NCBI GenBank assembly: GCA_021831565.1 | Contig: JAKBMM010000004.1 | Coordinates: forward strand, 17,120-81,119 | From: Planctomycetota bacterium | Lineage (GTDB): Bacteria; Planctomycetota; Phycisphaerae; WQYP01 | Direction: 5' to 3' | DNA: 64,000 nucleotides | Shown: positions 62,401 through 64,000 of the stretch, piece by piece | Numbering within the stretch: position 1 is the first letter of the stretch | Layout of the letters: every line of letters begins with the position of its first letter | Program-made: the position numbers and the translations under genes | Notes under the pieces: generated by a model | What the model saw: only the letters and a program-made list of their open reading frames with translations | Databases searched by the model: none | What the model was told of the DNA's origin: nothing

Positions 62401-62826
62401 CAGAAAGCGGGGCGGAATCTCCCCTGGAAGGCGGCGCGTGACGTGATTGGCGGAGCGCTGCAGGCAAGGTTCATCGAATTAGCCGACGGTTCTGCGGCCT
62501 GGCCTTGTGAATTGCCCGCGGCGCAAGGAGTGAAGCTGAAAGTTTGCTCCAGTCGGAGCGCTGCCTCGACCTCGTCCGGCGGCGCGAATACCGTACCCCC
62601 GGCTGCGCAGGTACGAATGGTGTCCGCAGATTTTGAGCCTTCACAAGTGCAGGATTTGGCCGAATTGATTCCCGATCTCTTGGCTGTCAGCGCCAATGCC
62701 GGAGTTGCGTTAAAGTTCCACGTGCGGCTTGAGATTGGCGATGGCGGAAAATCTCCAGGTGATGATGTCCTCAAAGCACTCAACAAAGTGCTTGAACAAT
62801 TGGGAGAGGATTTTCGTCTGGATTAA
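59482..62826 (+). CDS. DUF499 P-loop ATPase
   Basis: A 1114-residue protein of the DUF499 family. The Walker A motif is LTYGGGKTHTLIML (G89-T93) and Walker B is LVLVDEVLLYAKVK near residue 213. The N-terminal half is an AAA-type ATPase core; LLSSEPKDQADELGKRI carries a sensor-like segment. The remainder (about 400-1114) is a long scaffold with no motif known to me. DUF499 ATPases accompany DUF1156 methylases in predicted defence systems and probably power DNA translocation or complex assembly. Last gene of the operon. Confidence 0.9.
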   Translation: MAKLSWKPWHDVVKLRADLQSGELPLHLFAADLYEVMMQGGKLPIYEDPISFFALTYPTHNLRNLARDVVLRLAGQNDKAVRQLELTYGGGKTHTLIMLRHLVNDPTKLPDVPAVQEFEQTIGMTPPKARVAALCFDKVDVEIGCDVRSPDGKIRRLKYPWSILAFQIAGDAGLKLLHPEGRAEERRTPPAEPTLAGLLALPAMDKLSTLVLVDEVLLYAKVKVRSDPGWLDLLSSFFQYLTQAAAKVPRCCIVASLLSSEPKDQADELGKRIVSELYDIFQRQREEAVQPVEKGDVAEVLRRRLLDTSSIQNRQIWRGHVIAAIKGIANLDEQTAKAGAAEEDRFLASFPFHPELTDVFYSKWSAGIERFQKTRGVLRTFALALREAEKWDESPLIGPAVFLNAPEMQGLSEAARELVAIADTIAVDGQANRWTGILEAELNCAGQVEAESMGLKLREIQQAVMTTFLHSQPTGRSAKTRDLLLLVGPCRPDRIELEKALIRWAHSSYWLDDANLPENDDRLPDQWRLGNRPNLTQMQAAAAGQFSAELIRARLLEEIPRVRGLFSGASAAGVRVHTLPARPRDVEDDGLFHYAIMPPTAASDSGKPSAEARRFLDEKTGPDNPRVFRNAVLLLVPSRDGLGLAEAAVRDFLAWEKVRQDLAPGGSGETAATGTVDIARMETLRINLEKAKRRVPEAICQAWCIVVTVSEKNEAQAFKITVTQDGHFETIKRDNRSRVKDTPVTADALLPGGPYSLWKQGETSRRVKDLAGAFAQLPHLPKMLKSQAIVDTLVDGCVQGAFVLRLTRPDRTFRTWWRCRPDDTALADPAMELVLPEAAELAEIPGELLAPGILPGLWSGGELSVQTVLDYFRGGKSVQVDKGGFTDAVPVPKAAAQVVNSAIEAAVASGKVWLLSGPASLLGEPIPAGVLSSAALLRIPPEPISAAAILPENLPVAWQGGVTTALAILTALSQKAGRNLPWKAARDVIGGALQARFIELADGSAAWPCELPAAQGVKLKVCSSRSAASTSSGGANTVPPAAQVRMVSADFEPSQVQDLAELIPDLLAVSANAGVALKFHVRLEIGDGGKSPGDDVLKALNKVLEQLGEDFRLD

Positions 62827-62863
62827 AGCCCAGGCATTTTTGTCGGCGACGGCGGAGGCGCGC

Positions 62864-63598
62864 TTACACGCTGCTCTTGGAAAGAGTGGAGCGACTCGAA
62901 CCAATGAGACAAGACAAAACAGGCTCCAACTCGGCGGCGATGATGGTGTGGGCCTGCGAATTGGGGTGCACGCCATCCGGGCTCGAAACGGTCAGGGGTG
63001 GTTGGCGGCTCAAGGCCGTGCCATAGGAGACAAACGGGCAATCGACGGCGCGGGCGATCTGTTCAGCCGCCAGACGATATTCAACAAGTCCGGCGTCGGA
63101 CACGGGCTGGCCGCCATGCGCGGCAATCAGGGCGGTCACATTTTTGCCGCTTAGCATCGAAAGATAAGGACCGCGCAAAGCCAGGCAATGGTTGGGCATA
63201 TCGGTGAGAATCGGGGTGGCGCCGAAATCTAAAACCTTCTGGACCAGCACCTGAAGATTGTTTGTGTAATGCTCCAGCGATACCCGGCTGCGGACAATGC
63301 GCCCCTGGCTGATGACAAACCGTTTCCATTGCACGTCCACGTCGTTGCCACCGAGCATCAGCAGAGCCATCGTCGGTTGGTGTTGTCGCAGCAGGCCGTC
63401 GATCAAACGCAACGCCTCCGTGGTGGTGCGGTGAATTTCCGCATCCATGCGAATGTCCAGATGGGGCAGCTTTTCGCGCAGGATGTCCACGTAGCAGCGA
63501 TCCACAAACGCGTCGATCTGCTCGCCACGTAGTTGGGCGACCCCCAGCGTGATGCTGTCTCCGACAATCAGCAGCCGCGCCGCAGTTCGTCTGAACAT
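62864..63598 (-). CDS. SGNH/GDSL-family hydrolase
   Basis: A 244-residue esterase-type hydrolase. Block I is LIVGDSITLG (nucleophile Ser), block III is MLGGNDVDVQW and block V is SPDGVHPNSQAH with the catalytic Asp-x-x-His. No signal peptide, so it is probably cytoplasmic. It is convergent with the DUF499 gene, 37 bp apart, and marks the end of the defence island. It reads on the same strand as the ligase-like gene, 10 bp downstream of it. Confidence 0.88.
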   Translation of the reverse strand: MFRRTAARLLIVGDSITLGVAQLRGEQIDAFVDRCYVDILREKLPHLDIRMDAEIHRTTTEALRLIDGLLRQHQPTMALLMLGGNDVDVQWKRFVISQGRIVRSRVSLEHYTNNLQVLVQKVLDFGATPILTDMPNHCLALRGPYLSMLSGKNVTALIAAHGGQPVSDAGLVEYRLAAEQIARAVDCPFVSYGTALSRQPPLTVSSPDGVHPNSQAHTIIAAELEPVLSCLIGSSRSTLSKSSV

Positions 63599-63608
63599 GT
63601 GTCAGCTC

Positions 63609-64000
63609 CTACTTGACCACAAGTGCGGCCGCCGGGCCGTCCCGGGTGGCGGACCCATGACCGTCATTATCATAGCGTAGATCAACCAGACGTTTGAGTT
63701 TGCGGCTCGTGCGCAGCTCCGCGGGCGCATCGATCAACACACGCAACTGGAATATTCCCAGGGCAAGATTCTTCATCAAATCAGGGTATTGGGTGGCGGC
63801 GCGGGCGAGAATTTCCCGGCGCAGTTCTTCGTGGTCCAACCGCAGAGATTCCACGTGGATTTCCATCACCTCTCGCAGGTTCTGGAGGCGGAGAACCACC
63901 TGCCAATCGCGCGTCAAGCCGGCAACGCCGGCCAGGATATTCTCGAACATCAGCGGATACAGATTGCCGCCGCCGGCCACAACGATTTCATCCCGGCGTC
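63609..64000 (-). CDS. Phenylacetate-CoA ligase-like enzyme, C-terminal part
   Basis: The frame is open to the window edge, so the gene is 5'-truncated. The visible 130 residues begin RRDEIVVAGGGNLYPLMFENIL, which matches the AMP-forming phenylacetate-CoA ligase / coenzyme F390 synthetase family (usually D...I.GGxNxxP..IE). A C-terminal AMP_C-like domain follows (WQVVLRLQNLREVMEIHVE, LRVLIDAPAELRTSRKLKRLVDLR). It activates an acid as an adenylate. Substrate cannot be told. Confidence 0.75.
   Translation of the reverse strand, partial: RRDEIVVAGGGNLYPLMFENILAGVAGLTRDWQVVLRLQNLREVMEIHVESLRLDHEELRREILARAATQYPDLMKNLALGIFQLRVLIDAPAELRTSRKLKRLVDLRYDNDGHGSATRDGPAAALVVK

Larger units (their letters stand above)
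47239..62826 (+). other. Six-gene Hma-like defence operon
   Basis: Six genes in one direction with overlaps of 1, 4, 4, 4 and 8 bp: SNF2-type helicase, UvrD-type helicase, Abi-C protein, DUF1156 methyltransferase, DUF1016 nuclease and DUF499 ATPase. The helicase, methylase and ATPase trio matches the Hma candidate system as I recall it; linked DUF1156 and DUF499 genes are also noted in the defence-island literature. No pglZ (BREX) or drmA/drmB (DISARM) is present. Function as anti-phage defence is inferred from family and context. Confidence 0.8.

Noticed and set aside
47239-62826. DISARM or BREX system
   Set aside because: A DrmD-like helicase and a methylase are present, but drmA, drmB and drmC are not visible, nor are pglZ, brxC or brxL.
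1-64000. tRNA or rRNA genes
   Set aside because: No cloverleaf with a GGTTCRA arm and acceptor pairing, and no rRNA-like block, was found by eye on either strand.

Overview
The window is a GC-rich bacterial chromosome segment. It most likely comes from a planctomycete of the Phycisphaerae type. That placement is inference from the housekeeping gene set, the many small lipoproteins and single-pass membrane proteins, and a palindromic repeat/HUH-transposase family of a kind I associate with Planctomycetota. No rRNA, tRNA or CRISPR array was seen.

Layout. 1-2700: a small toxin-antitoxin zone with a PIN toxin and its upstream partner, a MNT nucleotidyltransferase followed by a broken HEPN gene, and a MarR regulator. 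2876-5799: a lipoprotein peptidase, a TerC-family membrane protein and a second lipoprotein. 5856-8482: five minus-strand genes of a phage head-completion/tail module, a prophage remnant. 8737-13192: acpS, cdsA, tsf-pyrH-frr and a small unknown gene. 13255-17113: rex, then an arsenic operon (arsR-arsC-acr3-arsM on the minus strand). 17264-24000: hypothetical proteins, an MFS transporter with an RlmI-like methyltransferase, and an ECF sigma factor with its small membrane partner. 24239-30595: a TetR-controlled tripartite drug efflux operon (EmrA/EmrB/TolC type) and an ArsM-like methyltransferase that lacks the ArsM cysteines. 31107-44750: mostly housekeeping and envelope genes (flippase, LigD-type phosphoesterase domain, TPR lipoprotein, rsmE, RsbW-like kinase, STAS protein, DoxX, dapA, peroxiredoxin, PhoH, DUF721/DciA-like, dnaN, membrane proteins). 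45079-62826: a defence island. 62864-64000: an SGNH hydrolase and the end of a phenylacetate-CoA ligase-like gene.

The defence island is the most notable part. A divergent DUF4365-TPR protein faces a six-gene operon with 1-8 bp overlaps throughout: an Xre-SNF2 helicase-DUF3883 fusion, a UvrD-type helicase, an Abi-C/HEPN-like protein, a DUF1156 DNA methyltransferase, a DUF1016 (YhcG-type) nuclease and a DUF499 ATPase. The helicase + methylase + ATPase core resembles the defence candidate called Hma, as I recall it. The UvrD, Abi-C and DUF1016 members make this an expanded form.

The operon's reading frames are also invaded by a 25-bp palindromic repeat family in many copies and tandem derivatives (unit lengths 15, 18 and 36 bp, all multiples of three). 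In the methyltransferase gene a whole REP-associated (RAYT/Y1, HUH) transposase domain sits in frame, with no start or stop codon of its own. It is bounded by 33-bp direct repeats exactly 714 bp (238 codons) apart, so the methylase frame stays open. I did not notice this 25-bp family elsewhere in the window. Other palindromes lie in frame in the DUF1016 gene and in dnaN.
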